This document shows positions 1 to 11,491 of a stretch of DNA of 64,000 nucleotides, one piece after another; position 1 is the stretch's first letter, and the number at the start of each line of letters is the position of its first letter. Position numbers and translations under genes: made by a program. A model generated the notes under the pieces. That model was not told the DNA's origin and ran no database searches. It saw only the letters and a program-made list of their open reading frames with translations. Origin of the DNA: Escallonia rubra (Eukaryota > Streptophyta > Magnoliopsida > Escalloniales > Escalloniaceae); contig JAVXUO010002216.1 of assembly GCA_033065855.1 (NCBI GenBank), positions 171,299-235,298 of the forward strand. The letters are read 5' to 3'.

Positions 1-55
1 TTTGCTGTGTTCCAATTTTTTTAGTATTTACTATTTAAAATGGATGTCCTTTTAG

Positions 56-452
56 ATTGATCGAGTGTATCTGAGCACACCAACGAAGATTGCCATAATA
101 GACCATGAGAAGAAGAGAACCTTTGTACTGCGTAAAGAAGGCATGCCAGATGCAGGTTCGAGTGCTGTTCTAATTTTGAAGTTACTTTCCTTTTATGATC
201 TTGGTTCTTTCTTGATAATTGGTGCACTTCGCAGCTGTGTGGAATCCTTGGGACAAAAAGGCCAAGGCTCTTCCGGACTTGGGAGATGAAGACTATAAAA
301 CTATGCTGTGTGTGGATTCAGCTGCTATTGAAACTGCACTTGTCTTGAAACCTTGTGAAGAGTGGAAGGGCCGCCAAGAGCTATCCACTGTGTCCTCAAG
401 TTATTGCAGTGGGCAGTTGGATCCTCGAAAGGTTCTTTACGGGTTGAGCTGA
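56..452 (+). CDS. Glucose-6-phosphate 1-epimerase, 3' end (partial)
   Basis: These are the last two coding exons of a gene that starts left of the window: 56-155 and 235-452, joined in phase across a 79-bp GT-AG intron. The joined reading frame runs through VYLSTPTK, then AAVWNPWDKK, DLGDEDYKTMLCVDSAAIE and QELSTVSSSY before a stop at 450-452. That pattern is the C-terminal part of the plant aldose-1-epimerase-like family, annotated as putative glucose-6-phosphate 1-epimerase (EC 5.1.3.15), which interconverts the alpha and beta forms of glucose 6-phosphate. The conserved block VWNPW...D is typical of this family and distinguishes it from galactose mutarotases. The N-terminal two thirds, including most sugar-binding residues, are outside the window. 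The gene ends tail-to-tail with the chalcone-isomerase-like gene. Family assignment is firm; substrate is inferred from the family. Confidence 0.88.
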
Positions 453-1056
453 TAACGTCCTTGGAGTCAATCAAGGTTCCCCAGTAACTTATAGCAGTTG
501 TTTTGTTTTATGTATGATATACATGCATCTGCTCGTAGGAATACAAAAGATTACCCTTGTTTTTATGCTTAGAATTCTTACTCAAAATGTTCTATGTGAA
601 AAACAAGCTCTTTGTAATATATCTAACTGTATCATTTCAGAGTCGTTGGCAAGAACATTTTTCTCTTGCCCTTCTGTAGTTTTTAGTAATGCCCTATCGG
701 TGGCAAACACGACTTGATCCGAATGACAAGAATACATGCATCCATTTGTCTTTATAATTGTGAGGAATGCTTGGTACTACGATTTGGATGATTCTTATTT
801 CTGGTGTCTATGTTACACGTCTGTAGCGCCTTTGTAGGTTTCACACCTTATATGCTTGTAATACCTCTTACGATAAAACAGAGATCTGCACAAGCAAGTT
901 CCACAAAATATGAGAGTAGCATTGACCTATTTCCCTATATGGAAACAATCACTTTCTCAGCATTTTCTCCTTATTGAACAATGAACATTGTACTGCCGTA
1001 CAACCTAGAATTCATTTTTATTTATTGCAAAAGTAGAAAGCCTAAAACATCCTCTA
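453..1056. other. Tail-to-tail intergenic region
   Basis: About 600 bp between two convergent genes, presumably carrying both 3' UTRs. On the minus strand a canonical AATAAA lies at 1021-1026, some 30 bases past the stop codon of the chalcone-isomerase-like gene, and is its likely poly(A) signal. I see no coding sequence here. Confidence 0.6.
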
Positions 1057-2338
1057 TCAGAAGAGAGAAAGCAGGGACATTCCAAATTTTTCCTTGGCTT
1101 CCTTGTCAAATGGATCATCTCCCAGATACATGTGGATATAGGCCCTGCACAGTAGCTCGCTCTCAACGCTGCTTACAACCTCACCCTTTACTGCAGTCAA
1201 GAACAACCAGGTTTTGTGAAATTTATGTACTTCCAAATACATGTTATAGTATATGACATTCCACTTGTATATCCTTTACCTCTTGTTTGGAGAATGTACC
1301 CTGGAAGGCGAGAGATCTCAATTACAGAACCAGTTGTCAGCTTTATGTCATCTGATGCTTCGCCCATGATCCTTCATCAGCAAACTCGAGGAGTTAAACT
1401 CGAAGATAGATCTCTATTTCTATTAACTAGGAATGTGGTTGAGATGACCTGGGAGGTATATAAACTTACTTCTTTGCGAGCTCTTCGTTCTTTCCGCCAG
1501 TGAGTTTCTTGATGGATGCTCCTAGCCCTTCGTCAAAGTTCTTCCTTACCATGCTCATTGTGAGGCTGGAAAACACAATGACCAATTGCACCATCATTCC
1601 CAAATCACTGTCAATTACCATTTGATACATTTCCTTCGTAGATTTTGCTGGGGCTTTTTCAAATTTTGACGTCAAAAGATCTTTCAGTCTTTGGTTATCT
1701 GCATATATCCCTGCAATTGAAGAATGATATGCTCTTATAATTTACAAGGCCTATTTCTCTCGATATGAATTTATATGTGTTGGACTTCAGATGCAGAACA
1801 TGTTTAATTACTTGTTAGATGATGCATTTTACAGTTCTTGTTAATATGTTAGGTCCTTCTTCTGTTGTGCATGATGCAATTTTACAACTATGGTATGAGA
1901 AAACTCTCTAAGCTAAATTCATGTTATATTTTGTGATATTCTGTGAACATGTAGCTCATATAGTTGAAGCAAGTGGATTGTTGATGGAATCTTACCGAAG
2001 CCATAGATTTTGATCCCCAGGCCAAGCATGCTCTTCTTCCTCAAGCCAACAGCTTTTAACTGCTTCCCATCATCCAACCTAATGGGAAAGGATACCCCCG
2101 TCTTGGGTTCAACCTGGACCGGCACTTCCTCTTTCTCTGCTTCTCCGTGGGGTTCCTTCCCATCTATTGCCTTTCTTTCTTGAACTTTCTTGTTCTCTTG
2201 CTCCTCTTGTGCAGCCTTTGTCTGTGTCTCGCCACTGGAAACATCATGTTCCTTCCCATTCAACTTCTCCTCTTTTGGCGGGGAGTCAATGTCAACCATT
2301 TGTGTCTTTGCAATGACATCCTCGACAATGGTTGGCAT
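1057..2338 (-). CDS. Chalcone-isomerase-fold protein (CHI-like / fatty-acid-binding type)
   Basis: Four exons on the minus strand: 2338-1996, 1710-1470, 1371-1280 and 1190-1057. All have GT-AG introns and phases that sum to 270 codons (269 aa). The first ~85 residues are a charged, low-complexity tail rich in K and E (KEEKLNGKEHD, EEQENKKVQERK), likely disordered. The chalcone-isomerase fold follows: KTGVSFPIRLDDGKQLKAVG, KSMLGLGIKIYGFGIYADNQR, MVRKNFDEGLGASIKKLTGG, EISRLPGYILQTRVKG, then the C-terminus DDPFDKEAKEKFG. Proteins of this fold include true chalcone isomerases, CHI-like enhancers and plastid fatty-acid-binding proteins. The charged N-terminus and the divergent fold suggest a non-enzymatic CHI-like or FAP-type member, so I give no symbol. 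No clear transit peptide is seen. A TATA-like element lies about 80 bp upstream of the ATG. Confidence 0.85.
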
Positions 2339-2415
2339 TCTTCAAGATTGGATTGTGATGTAGAAATGAGGGTGTGTGAGGAGTGTTGATGCTTACGCAG
2401 GGATGCAGGGGGCGG

Positions 2416-2423
2416 CTTTATAT
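2416..2423 (-). promoter_or_regulatory. TATA box of the CHI-like gene
   Basis: On the minus strand the sequence ATATAAAG lies about 80 bp upstream of the ATG at 2338. Its position and form suit a plant TATA box, with a transcription start expected near 2385-2390. Support is positional only. Confidence 0.45.
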
Positions 2424-3261
2424 TGGGAGAAACAGGCGTTTAGGTAGTTGAGAATCATCAATTTTGCATTGCTAAGGTGGTGGATCTTTGTGTCCTACCT
2501 CGGTTTGAGCCTTATTGGATAAGGGGAGGAAATTTAAAGCTGGGCATCAGGTAGTATTGCTAAATCTTAAATGTCTATATGGTGGCTAATCTAGAGATAT
2601 TGTGAAATTCTCGCATCCCTAGGGACTTGCATTTATGGTGATATCAAAGGACTAGTTATATCAGGTGACTATCAAATTTGATGACATGCAAGTCTGTGTA
2701 TTGCATCATTTGATCTAATGTTTGTAGTATCATGCGGATGTTCATTGGCAGTGAAGGAAGGTTTTACAGATACTGTTGTTGTGACCTTTGGCTATAAAGG
2801 AAATGGAATAGGAAAGGAGAAATGAAAAGTTATGGTTAGCGAAGAAGTACGAGAGTTGTGGAAAATTGAGCCGAGCAGCAACGGTGCAAAATGAAGCATG
2901 TGATAGTTGAATGGAAACCTTTGCTGCCCCATAGTGAACATTGCTCATCGGCATTACCGCTGTCGCTGCCTCCGTCACGCATTTGAATGCTTTACTTTCA
3001 AACCTCCACATTTTGATGCTTTCCTTCAACAGCTATTGCAGATCCGTTAGACCCTCACGGAATGGCAGTTTTTGATTTGCATTGTAGGCTTCTGGAACCG
3101 ATTGTGTGATGGTGCGTGCTCCTTCGCAATCCCGGAGCTAGGGTTAAAAGGGCGGTTAAAATTTTAATATTAGCGTATCACTTTTAGAAAAAGTGGTCGA
3201 TATATATTTAAATTCGATATTTTCGAATTTTAGTTACATAGTATTAGTAAAATGTCGGTAC

Positions 3262-3530
3262 GTTCGGAGTACTCCAGCAAAAGAACTCATTGCGGGATAG
3301 ACGCCTCACCCTATCTCCGCTGGTCAACATCGAGTGTTCCAGCATGAGGACTTCCCTCCCGCCAGATAAGCGACTCTTCCAGAAAACTACTTCGGCTCTT
3401 CGGGACATTACCTCAGCGTGCCGGGTAGACGATTCTTTTAGGACACTATCTTAGCGCGCTCCGAGTGCTCCGGCACAAGGCCTCACTTGCGAGATAGACA
3501 GCTCTTCCGGGACACTATCTCTACAATAGT
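3262..3530. repeat. Degenerate ~65-bp tandem repeat, about four units
   Basis: Four imperfect units begin near 3266, 3331, 3397 and 3462. Each carries the landmarks GAGTxCTCC(A/G)GCA, then (G/A)GATAGAC or a variant, then CTCTTCC and GGGACACTATCT, in the same order. Divergence between units is high. The locally GC-rich composition contrasts with the AT-rich flanks. The origin is unknown; it may be an old minisatellite or a retroelement LTR fragment. Confidence 0.55.
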
Positions 3531-4833
3531 GTCTTCATGACTAGTCTGTTTTTGCTCCGGCAGTAGGGGCTCTTTATCGGCACCCTTAAAGGCCATGACC
3601 CCGGGGTCACTCCAAGATTGGTATAGGTAGGTCTCCGGAGGGCATGGGCCTAGGCATTAGACTAGTGACTGCGTCGTGTATTCACCCCGTGCTTTCACCT
3701 TCGTAGCACTGTCACTCTTGTGAACCCACTTCCTTGACATTAGAGGATTATGATACGTATTCATCGGTCGAAATTTCTTAGATTCTTTGTGCATGTTCTA
3801 CTTGCAATCTAGATTAAAGCTTCCAATAACCGACCTATGGGTCAGTAAGTTCAACCCCCAAGTCTCAAGATCAAAGTTATCTTTTATGCGAATGAAAATA
3901 TCCCAATTCAAAATTAATTGACAATGATAGGAGAGTCTCTCAAGGTATAATAGACTATTAGTTACTATTAACCCATGTGAGAACCATATTCTTAACGACG
4001 TCATCCCCTGGTGGCCCATGACATATGATGCCATCCACCACCAGGGATTTAGGCTCTGATCGAGGTACATACATGTCTGGACCTGTTACCCAACCCAGCC
4101 TTGGATTAGCTGTAGCGAATTTATAGACATGGTTTAAAGAGTAATCAATCATCAAGGGCTGGCTGGGAGTAGCCACTCAAAAGCGTACATCACAGGGTGG
4201 GTTCAGGCTATCACTGTAAAAATGTCTGATACATCGTTGGTTTTAAAGAAGGGGACTAGAACTTTTCGGACTGGGGGTGATCTTCGTCGCCGCCATCACT
4301 CTCGTCTCTCCCTGTTCATGCCGATCGTGTAACGGTGCATTGGACGTTAATTAACACGAAAATATACAGTTGTTTTACTATATTGTCCTGCTGAAAGCAT
4401 TTGCCGCCATGGTAGTTTAGTGCCAAAACCAGGTTTCGAAAAACTGGTTAGGAAGCAAACATGTATGTTGCTATTTTTGTGAAAAAAGTTTTCTATAACA
4501 CCGAAACAATTATGTTTGGGATTGGTTGTGAGATGCTCAAAACGAATCAAATCACGTTGTTCAATATTTAACAAAATCACAAAACTGATTAAATCAGCTC
4601 TTAAAAGCTAAAAATACGATCAAGTAATAATTCAAGAAAAAGGAGAATTGATAACAAATAGATTTTCTATAATCATTTTTGACCAAGTAAGATATTGACC
4701 AAGTGAGAATACGATTTGTCATGTTTACCGCCTTTTAATGAACTTTATAGTCACTTTTGACCCATTGAAACCGATTTTGGTATTCTATTCAGACATCATC
4801 TATGATCTTAGCTGAATTAGCTCAAAATAACTA

Positions 4834-5030
4834 AGGTTCTGTTTGACAACACTTTCAGTTCTGATTTTCTGTTTTCAAAAAAATAAAAACTAAAACAGTT
4901 TAATTTTTTTTTTTTTTACAAAAATTGGTGGGTGCTTGATAACCCAAACTTTTGAGAAGTGATTACGATCGAATCTAAAATTTGTTTATGGAAATAAATC
5001 CCGCTCATATTATCAAACCAAAAAATGAAA
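4834..5030. mobile_element. MITE-like sequence
   Basis: Starts with GGTTCTGTTTGACAACACTT and ends in a region that reads TTTTTGGTTTGATAATATGAG on the opposite strand, so the termini are loosely inverted. A T-rich/A-rich interior separates them. The opening sequence resembles a very common class of short non-autonomous plant DNA transposons. I could not define a target duplication, so the ends are approximate. Confidence 0.35.
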
Positions 5031-5067
5031 AACAAAACAAAACACAAAAAGGTAAGTCCAAACGAGC

Positions 5068-5193
5068 TGGGCCCAGCTCCTGAAGGGACCTGGGCCCTTT
5101 TGTTCTAAGGACGTGCTGATCTGAACCTAATAAGGCCTTGGGCCAAAATGTTTAACAATAAACCGACCCGGACTAATCAATTGAATTAGCCCA
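5068..5193 (+). promoter_or_regulatory. Cluster of Site II (TGGGCC/T) elements upstream of RRP8
   Basis: TGGGCC occurs at 5068 (as the palindrome TGGGCCCA), 5091 and 5139, and AGCCCA (TGGGCT on the other strand) at 5188. All four lie within 230 bp of the RRP8 start. Site II elements are known targets of TCP factors and are enriched in plant promoters of ribosomal-protein and ribosome-biogenesis genes, which fits the gene downstream. The sites are seen; their function is inferred. Confidence 0.55.
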
Positions 5194-5293
5194 ATAGAGA
5201 TTTCAGTTCGCCTCCTGCCCTAATTTCTCAGCTTCGCCCAAAGGATTTGGATTGTGTGTGTGTGTCTCTGTGTGAGAGAGAAAGAGCGGCACG

Positions 5294-8200
5294 ATGGAGG
5301 AAGAGCGACGGAGCAATAAACGGAAAAGGGGCAGAAGGAGCCGTCACAAAGTTGGCAGCACCGAAAAACCTGTCGATTCTGCTTCTTGTGCTAATAATCC
5401 TACAAGAAATTCGTCCAAGTCTTCCTCTTTTCTCGACAAGGTAATACACACACGAAGTTACACACATATGTACTTTAAAGTACTGCCTCCGTTCCATTGT
5501 ACAGTATTTAACGTCTGACTCCTTGCGAATTTCGATGATGTGTTTGGTACATGTAAATAGTGACTGTTATTTTTGACCTAGTTAGACTTTTCAAATGGGA
5601 CTTATTTAATCTGTGCTTATCATTTTTAGTTCAATTTGATGGTCACGTGGTAATATGTATCTTTGAAATTCGCAAAAAGTAATGGGGAAAAATAAATGCA
5701 GCGGAGGTAGTGGATCATGGAGTGATCATTTGTTAACTGGATGTTTTTGCAGATGAAGGCAAGGTTAGCGGGAGGACATTTTCGTATGATTAATGAGAAG
5801 CTATATACCTGCTCGTACGTCTCTATATGCACTTAAATCCCTAGTCAATTTTCTTATTACCATGGAATTTGATACCTTTTAGTGCTATATTTTTCGTTCT
5901 GAAAAACTTTTTTTTTTTCCAAACATTCAACTTTTGGCTCGGTAGAATTTCCATATTAGAGAATTTTGCTCGAACTAGGGTTACTGTCAGATTGCCCAGG
6001 TTTTTAAGAGTCTGATATTTTACTGAGCCTGTTTTGCAGCGGAAATGAGGCGCTTAATTATTTTAAAGAAGATCCGGCTTTATTTAACATGGTAAGATTT
6101 CTTTCACGCTAAAATTATTTCTTATCATTTTTCTTTTTCTGCTAACTTGTCAAAAACAAATTTTCTTGCTGCATTTGTATGGAATTAGAATGCAATGAAT
6201 AGAGTACAACAAATAGAGGAGAACGTAACATTGTAGGCATGACAAATATGGACATTGCACATGCTTTTTGACTTTGAGAGTACATTTTTTACTTACAAAA
6301 CCAGGCCTTCATCTGCAGCCAATCCCAAATACTTAGACATAGTTACACAACTGGATTTAATTTTGGAATAGTTAGTAAAGGCAGATTATGGTTGGGGCAG
6401 AATCTAGTAGATTGGTAGGGGCTCTGAACAGTTGGCGTGTTTAGTTTAGGTTCTTTCGTGCATAACTGAGTGAGTATTATTCCCCTACTTAAGAGTTTGT
6501 ACGTCTCACAGGTTTAACAAAAGCTTAGCATTCCCAAAAGAGAGAAAAAGACTTCAATAACGCGAATTTTTACCGGTCCTATGTACTTTTAACTTTGAGA
6601 AATCCTGGTGTCCTCAAGGTTTAGTGGTTTACGCTTTTTTGTTGCTTTGGGCCGTTAACATCCTTTTATAAGTTTAAATCCCTAATTACCCCGCGCTCTC
6701 TACCAATCCTTACCACCTAGTCCACTGATGATGCTGCCTTTTTGACTGGTCACTGTAGGTAACCTTAAGAACAGAAGTACAATTTCTGTGTGACTTTACT
6801 TGAATCTGAATCTTCGACCATTTAATCATGGCCTTGGGATCATACTAAACTGCTGTCAGGATGTCAGTATCAAGAATATAGTGGACAACCAAAAAGTGAT
6901 TGGTGTTTATGTTCCTCTGTTTCTCCTCTATGAAACTATCATTTTCTTTTCTTTTTTTTGGCACTTGATATATAGGCTGTTTAATGGAACTGAAGTCTTT
7001 CCGATTTCACTTACAGGTTGTAGCATGTAGGGTAACCTCGATTTAGTCTATTAATTCTGTTTCTGGTGCATGTTTCTCGGCTTTTCTTTTCCCTCTGTGT
7101 AAAGGAGCTGTACTAGATTTTACTGTTGCATATGTGTAGTTTAACAGAGGTTCACTTACCTGTCCAGTATCATGCAGGATATCAAGAGCAAATTTCGCAT
7201 TGGCCTGAACAGCCTGTTAATATTATAATTAAATGGCTTAAGGATCACAGTCCTTCTTTAGTTGTAGCTGATTTTGGCTGTGGTGAGAACATGCTAACTT
7301 CTAACTGATTATATAATACTCGCAGTGTTATATCGTTAGACTTGGTTAATAGCTTTTGGCTTTTAATGTTGCTGTATTACATTGTATTGCAGGGGATGCA
7401 CGCCTAGCAAGAAGCGTGAAGAATAAAGTTTTCTCTTTTGATCTTGTTTCAAGTGATCCTTCAGTAACTGCTTGCGATATGTCAAATGTACGTGTTTTAT
7501 GCGATCCTTTATTAAGGTTTTGCAACTATAACTGTGATTGGCAATACCTTTTTTTTTCAGTTGTCCTGTAATTTACAATTCAGAGCGTCACAAGTATAGT
7601 AACTTATAGGTTTCGGCTTGGAAGTGGAGTGGGTGGAATGTTCGAAAGTGAGGTTCCGTCGCGGGAGCGTCACTAGTTTTTCGTTTTTTTCTTTTTCTTT
7701 TTTTGGTGCAAAGGAAAGAAGAGATACAAAGTTACTTGGTGTCACTATTAGTTGAGAATGTTGCAACTAAAGTTTTACAACTTTTTTAGTCTATACAAGA
7801 CCTCTGGCACATCCTCTCTCTTAATCAGTTTCCTGGTCCTCCTGAATCCTGATCCTACCCTAACTAATAGTTAAATGCATGTTATCTTAATTGCAGACAC
7901 CGCTGGACTCCTCATCTATTGATGTTGCTGTCTTCTGCCTTTCTTTGATGGGGACTAGCTTCCCTAGTTACCTTCAGGAAGCACACAGAGTTCTTAAGCC
8001 ATGGTATCCACATAATTTTGGACAAAGCTTGTAAACTGTGTAGTTATTATTGCATTTCTCTCAAGGTTATGTCTGCGCAGTGGCCAGCTTCTGATAGCAG
8101 AAGTGAAAAGCAGATTTGATCCTAATACAGGAGGTGCAGACCCAAATACCTTTGCAAAAGCCATCTGTGAACTAGGATTTACCTCAGTATCAAAGGTATA

Positions 8201-8482
8201 TAATTCCTGTTCCTGTTATCTATATCCTTTAAGTTCATTCTCCATTATTCCATGCCAAGTGATATATTCGTGTGCAGGACTTCTCAAATAAAATGTTTAT
8301 ATTGCTATATTTCAAGAAAAAGGTGAGGTCCTCTGCTTTATGAGAACTACATCTCTCAGCTCAAGTATATGGTGAGATGCTCATCGAATAGTTCTTCCTT
8401 ATTTGACTTGCAGGAGAAGCAAAATTCAAATAAGGGAATCGCGTGGCCTGAGCTGAAGCCCTGTTTGTACAAGCGACGCTGA
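5294..8482 (+). CDS. RRP8: Ribosomal RNA-processing protein 8 (SAM-dependent rRNA methyltransferase)
   Basis: Nine exons: 5294-5440, 5753-5814, 6040-6091, 7168-7282, 7393-7487, 7897-8003, 8081-8195, 8278-8322, 8414-8482. All are GT-AG and in phase, giving 268 aa. The first exon encodes a basic, low-complexity N-terminus ([15 protein letters not shown]) that looks like a nuclear or nucleolar targeting signal. The methyltransferase domain has SAM motif I as [13 protein letters not shown], an acidic loop [13 protein letters not shown], the motif [12 protein letters not shown] and [10 protein letters not shown]. The protein ends LKPCLYKRR, the hallmark C-terminus shared with yeast and human RRP8. 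In yeast the enzyme makes m1A645 on 25S rRNA and helps early pre-rRNA cleavage. The ATG is the first in frame, 5 bp after a (TG)n/(GA)n leader. The family call is firm; the exact target base in this plant is inferred. Confidence 0.92.
6607..6730 (+). mobile_element. Possible decayed SINE in RRP8 intron 3
   Basis: GGTTTAGTGGTTTACG near 6618 resembles a pol III A box and AGTTTAAATCCC near 6671 a B box, at a spacing usual for tRNA-derived SINEs. No target duplication or tail could be fixed, so this is only a suggestion. Confidence 0.25.
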
Positions 8483-11400
8483 TCTTGTAAATAGTCTTGG
8501 CTCAATATCTGCTCAATGTTGTTTCAACTTACAAAATTAACCCTTTTTCAGTGGTTGGAATCAGAAAGATTGCCCCCTATATTTCCTCTCCAAGTCGTTT
8601 GGCAGCTCCATTATCTTCCTAATTACATTTTCGACTAAAGAAAGTGAACTTAGCCACAAACCACTTCCAGATCGAAGACCAGGAAAAACAAAAATCTGGA
8701 AACAGAGAATATTTGAACAATATCAAGAATATTATGCAATTAGAATTAATGCTGAAATTGCACCATTTCACTGAATTATGCTAATAGCATGATTAAAAAC
8801 TTGTAAATTTAGTTTGCTAATTAGCTATATTATCTGGTGGAAAGATGTTCGCACTTGGCATTATAGTGCTGGTTAATTTAGCGTACAAGGAATGTAATAG
8901 CTTTTGCGCATAAATACAGTTCTCTCATGTTTCTTCAAATGTTTACCTTATCAAGCATTACTTGCTTAATAAAGCTGTGAATTTTGACTCGTACTCTTAA
9001 GATCGTTTGGAGAGAGGATAGTATCCGTTGATACGCAAGCTAGCCCGAGCATTTCCCTTGGCGGGCGTTCAAATCGAGAGAAAAGAAAAAAAATGGAAAC
9101 GCCAAATGGTAGGCGCTTTCGAAACTATTCTACTACTGACTTACCTAGCATTTCTCAGAGTGATTTAGTTATTGCCATCTCCATTGAGCCTATGCCCATA
9201 GAATTGGGAGCCCCGAAAAGCTCCTTTTGGGAGTAAGGAAGACAAATAAAAAACCACACTCATGTCTGAAAAACAGCTCTTGCATGCAGGTGATCTTGCT
9301 CTGGCTCTTGCTGGGGAAGGCTACAACAGTATGCTGACTTTAAATTTAATGGATCTTAACACCAACCAAATAAGAGTTGACCCTGAAGAGGATTCCAAAA
9401 TTTATACTACAATGGCAATACTTTATTTGTTCTTATCCAGTAAAACTCTTTATTATGAACAAAAAAGGGCAAAAACAATAACTAACAAGTTCTCTCTTCC
9501 AACACGTGAGTTGGACTTAGACCAGGCAACACCAAAGCCAAATGATCTCGAGCCCACTGCACAATAGGAAACTCAAAGTAAATGAATTTGGTCCGAGGAA
9601 TTTTGCAAATTCAACCCCGGACTTTGGGATTTGCAATGACGGTGCACACCATTCTCGATTCCTGACCGTTGGATCACCAAACCTTGACCAAACATACGTT
9701 GAAAAATAATTAGTGGAGATTAGACTTAGCAAAATATGGTCAGCACCAGACCGCCAACCCCAACCCACCGACTAAGGCCTCAACCAATTCCAAGCCAAGA
9801 AAGAGTCTGATGGGGTCACAAGGGAGCAGACATGAGGACTTTCATGGGATTGAGACTTTTTTGGACAGTGAGGTTTTGTAGTAGTAGGACAAAGACAAAC
9901 TACAGAAGAGGAGGAGGAGGGGAGGAGAAATTATTGCAGCAAAAGTCATGTCAATATGTAGATGAGGCTCACGCAGCACCCTGCACCTGAGCCACCGACA
10001 TGGCTGCAAGCACCCTTCCTTTCCTCCGTCCCCAACCGCAAATCCCATCCTTTCTTTGTCTCTGACCTCATTTTTGTCCGACAGGTTCTTGTTCAATTAT
10101 TGCAGAGCCCACATCCTCGCTTTCGTACGCGTATGCGTAAATTGGTGCGTTTTTTGTTACAACTTTCTGGAATATTTTGTCGTGTGGCAAGGGAAAATGA
10201 CTTGCTCATTTTTGTGTCGACCCACTTTGTTATCGCTAAATGGTTTACAATTGTACCAAAAAGATTTTAGTGACGTGAGGATAAAAAACATACAAACGTG
10301 AAAAGATAGCACTTCACTAACTCTTTTCTATTGTCTCTCGGTGTCTAGTTAATTAGGTTGTTTGGTAAAAGAAAAACTCCCATGAAGGCATGAGTTCGTA
10401 GAAACACTACTGTCTCTCGAAAGACTCACGCTTAGACGTGATTCAAAAAAATCTTAGCACATGCAAACAGTGTACAAAAGGAATAAAACATAGCATATCC
10501 ATCTCTGCCTTGCGAAATCAAACGGAGGGATAAGTCGCTTTCGGTGGAACCAAGAATTACTCAAACTATCGTGTGAGAGGGGCAAAGGAAAATAGAGTTT
10601 TCCATACATACCACCATATGCCTAAATCCAAAAACCAGACTGAGAAAAAAAGATGAAACAAAATAGTCAATACGGAACACAAAGCTTAATCCCACTGCCA
10701 AATCTTCTGCGGTACTTGTGCTGCTAGCCAAAACATCCACTCTTCCATGTCCATTTTCCATGTGCATGTGCATGTTTGGAATAATTTTATCTTCACTGCT
10801 TGTAATAATAGAATATATGTTATGCATAAATCAACCCCATCTTTTTCAATGGCATCTTGTTTTGTACCCCTTATATCCCTCTATGTCCCCACACTTCCCT
10901 TCTACACATAAATTTTCTTTCCCTGCTGGAGTATTTTAATGGGCATATAATGGACCTCGCTCTTCTCTGACACAGACCCGATTCATTCCGCGGCTCTATC
11001 TCTCTGCAGATCAAACAGCAGAACCGGAACAGAGTACCGTGAGTACGCGTAGACAAAAGCTTATATTAAACCCAAACCCAACTACCCAAAACACACCCTT
11101 CTCAATATATTCACCTGTTAAGCACAACTCTGCTTTCAAGTCTTTGTTCTGCTTTCTTTAGTGCTGTCTTTTATTTCCAAGAAACCATTGATCTGCCCCG
11201 TTTCTTGAACAGAGCTGGGTGGGTTCTTGTTTTCTATGTACTGTGTTGTTCATTTAAATTCTGGGATTTTTGTTTGTGGGTGTCTCAAAAACATGCGGGG
11301 TTCTACTCTCTTGTCTCCCAAACAAATTAAGGCATCTGGTTTAAATTCTTTTGATCTCAGAGAGTCAGAGGGTGATCTTTTTGGGGTATGGGTTTCTGCC

Positions 11401-11491
11401 ATGCAAGGGTCTACTTTAGTTGTATAAGGGTATTTGATTTTGGTAGTAAGTAGGTGTCTTCATTCGCTTATAGATTTGTGGGGGTGGAAAT
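8483..11491. other. Intergenic region between RRP8 and the kinase, 3 kb
   Basis: Holds the RRP8 3' UTR and the kinase promoter and leader. An open frame at 9262-9567 (+, 101 aa) has no recognisable domain and no clear promoter, and is probably chance. A TATA-like TTATATTAAA at about 11060-11070 may serve the kinase gene; the stretch from there to 11491 is T-rich and CT-rich like a plant 5' leader. Confidence 0.5.

Larger units (their letters stand above)
2339..5293. other. Divergent intergenic region, about 3 kb
   Basis: Region between two divergently transcribed genes. It holds the CHI-like promoter at the left, a degenerate tandem repeat at 3262-3530, a MITE-like sequence at about 4834-5030 and the RRP8 promoter at the right. 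Short open frames on the minus strand at 2742-3029 and 3798-4176 show no family I recognise and no splice partners, so I do not call them genes. Confidence 0.6.

Noticed and set aside
2742..3029. 95-codon minus-strand frame near the CHI-like promoter
   Set aside because: Looks protein-like in part (KAFKCVTEAATAVM) but has no context or homology that I can see.
3798..4176. Two overlapping minus-strand frames of 72 and 90 codons
   Set aside because: Neither resembles a family I know, and they overlap in different frames without support for either.
9262..9567. 101-codon open frame with an ATG between RRP8 and the kinase
   Set aside because: No domain, no splice partner, no promoter signal, and composition typical of a chance frame.
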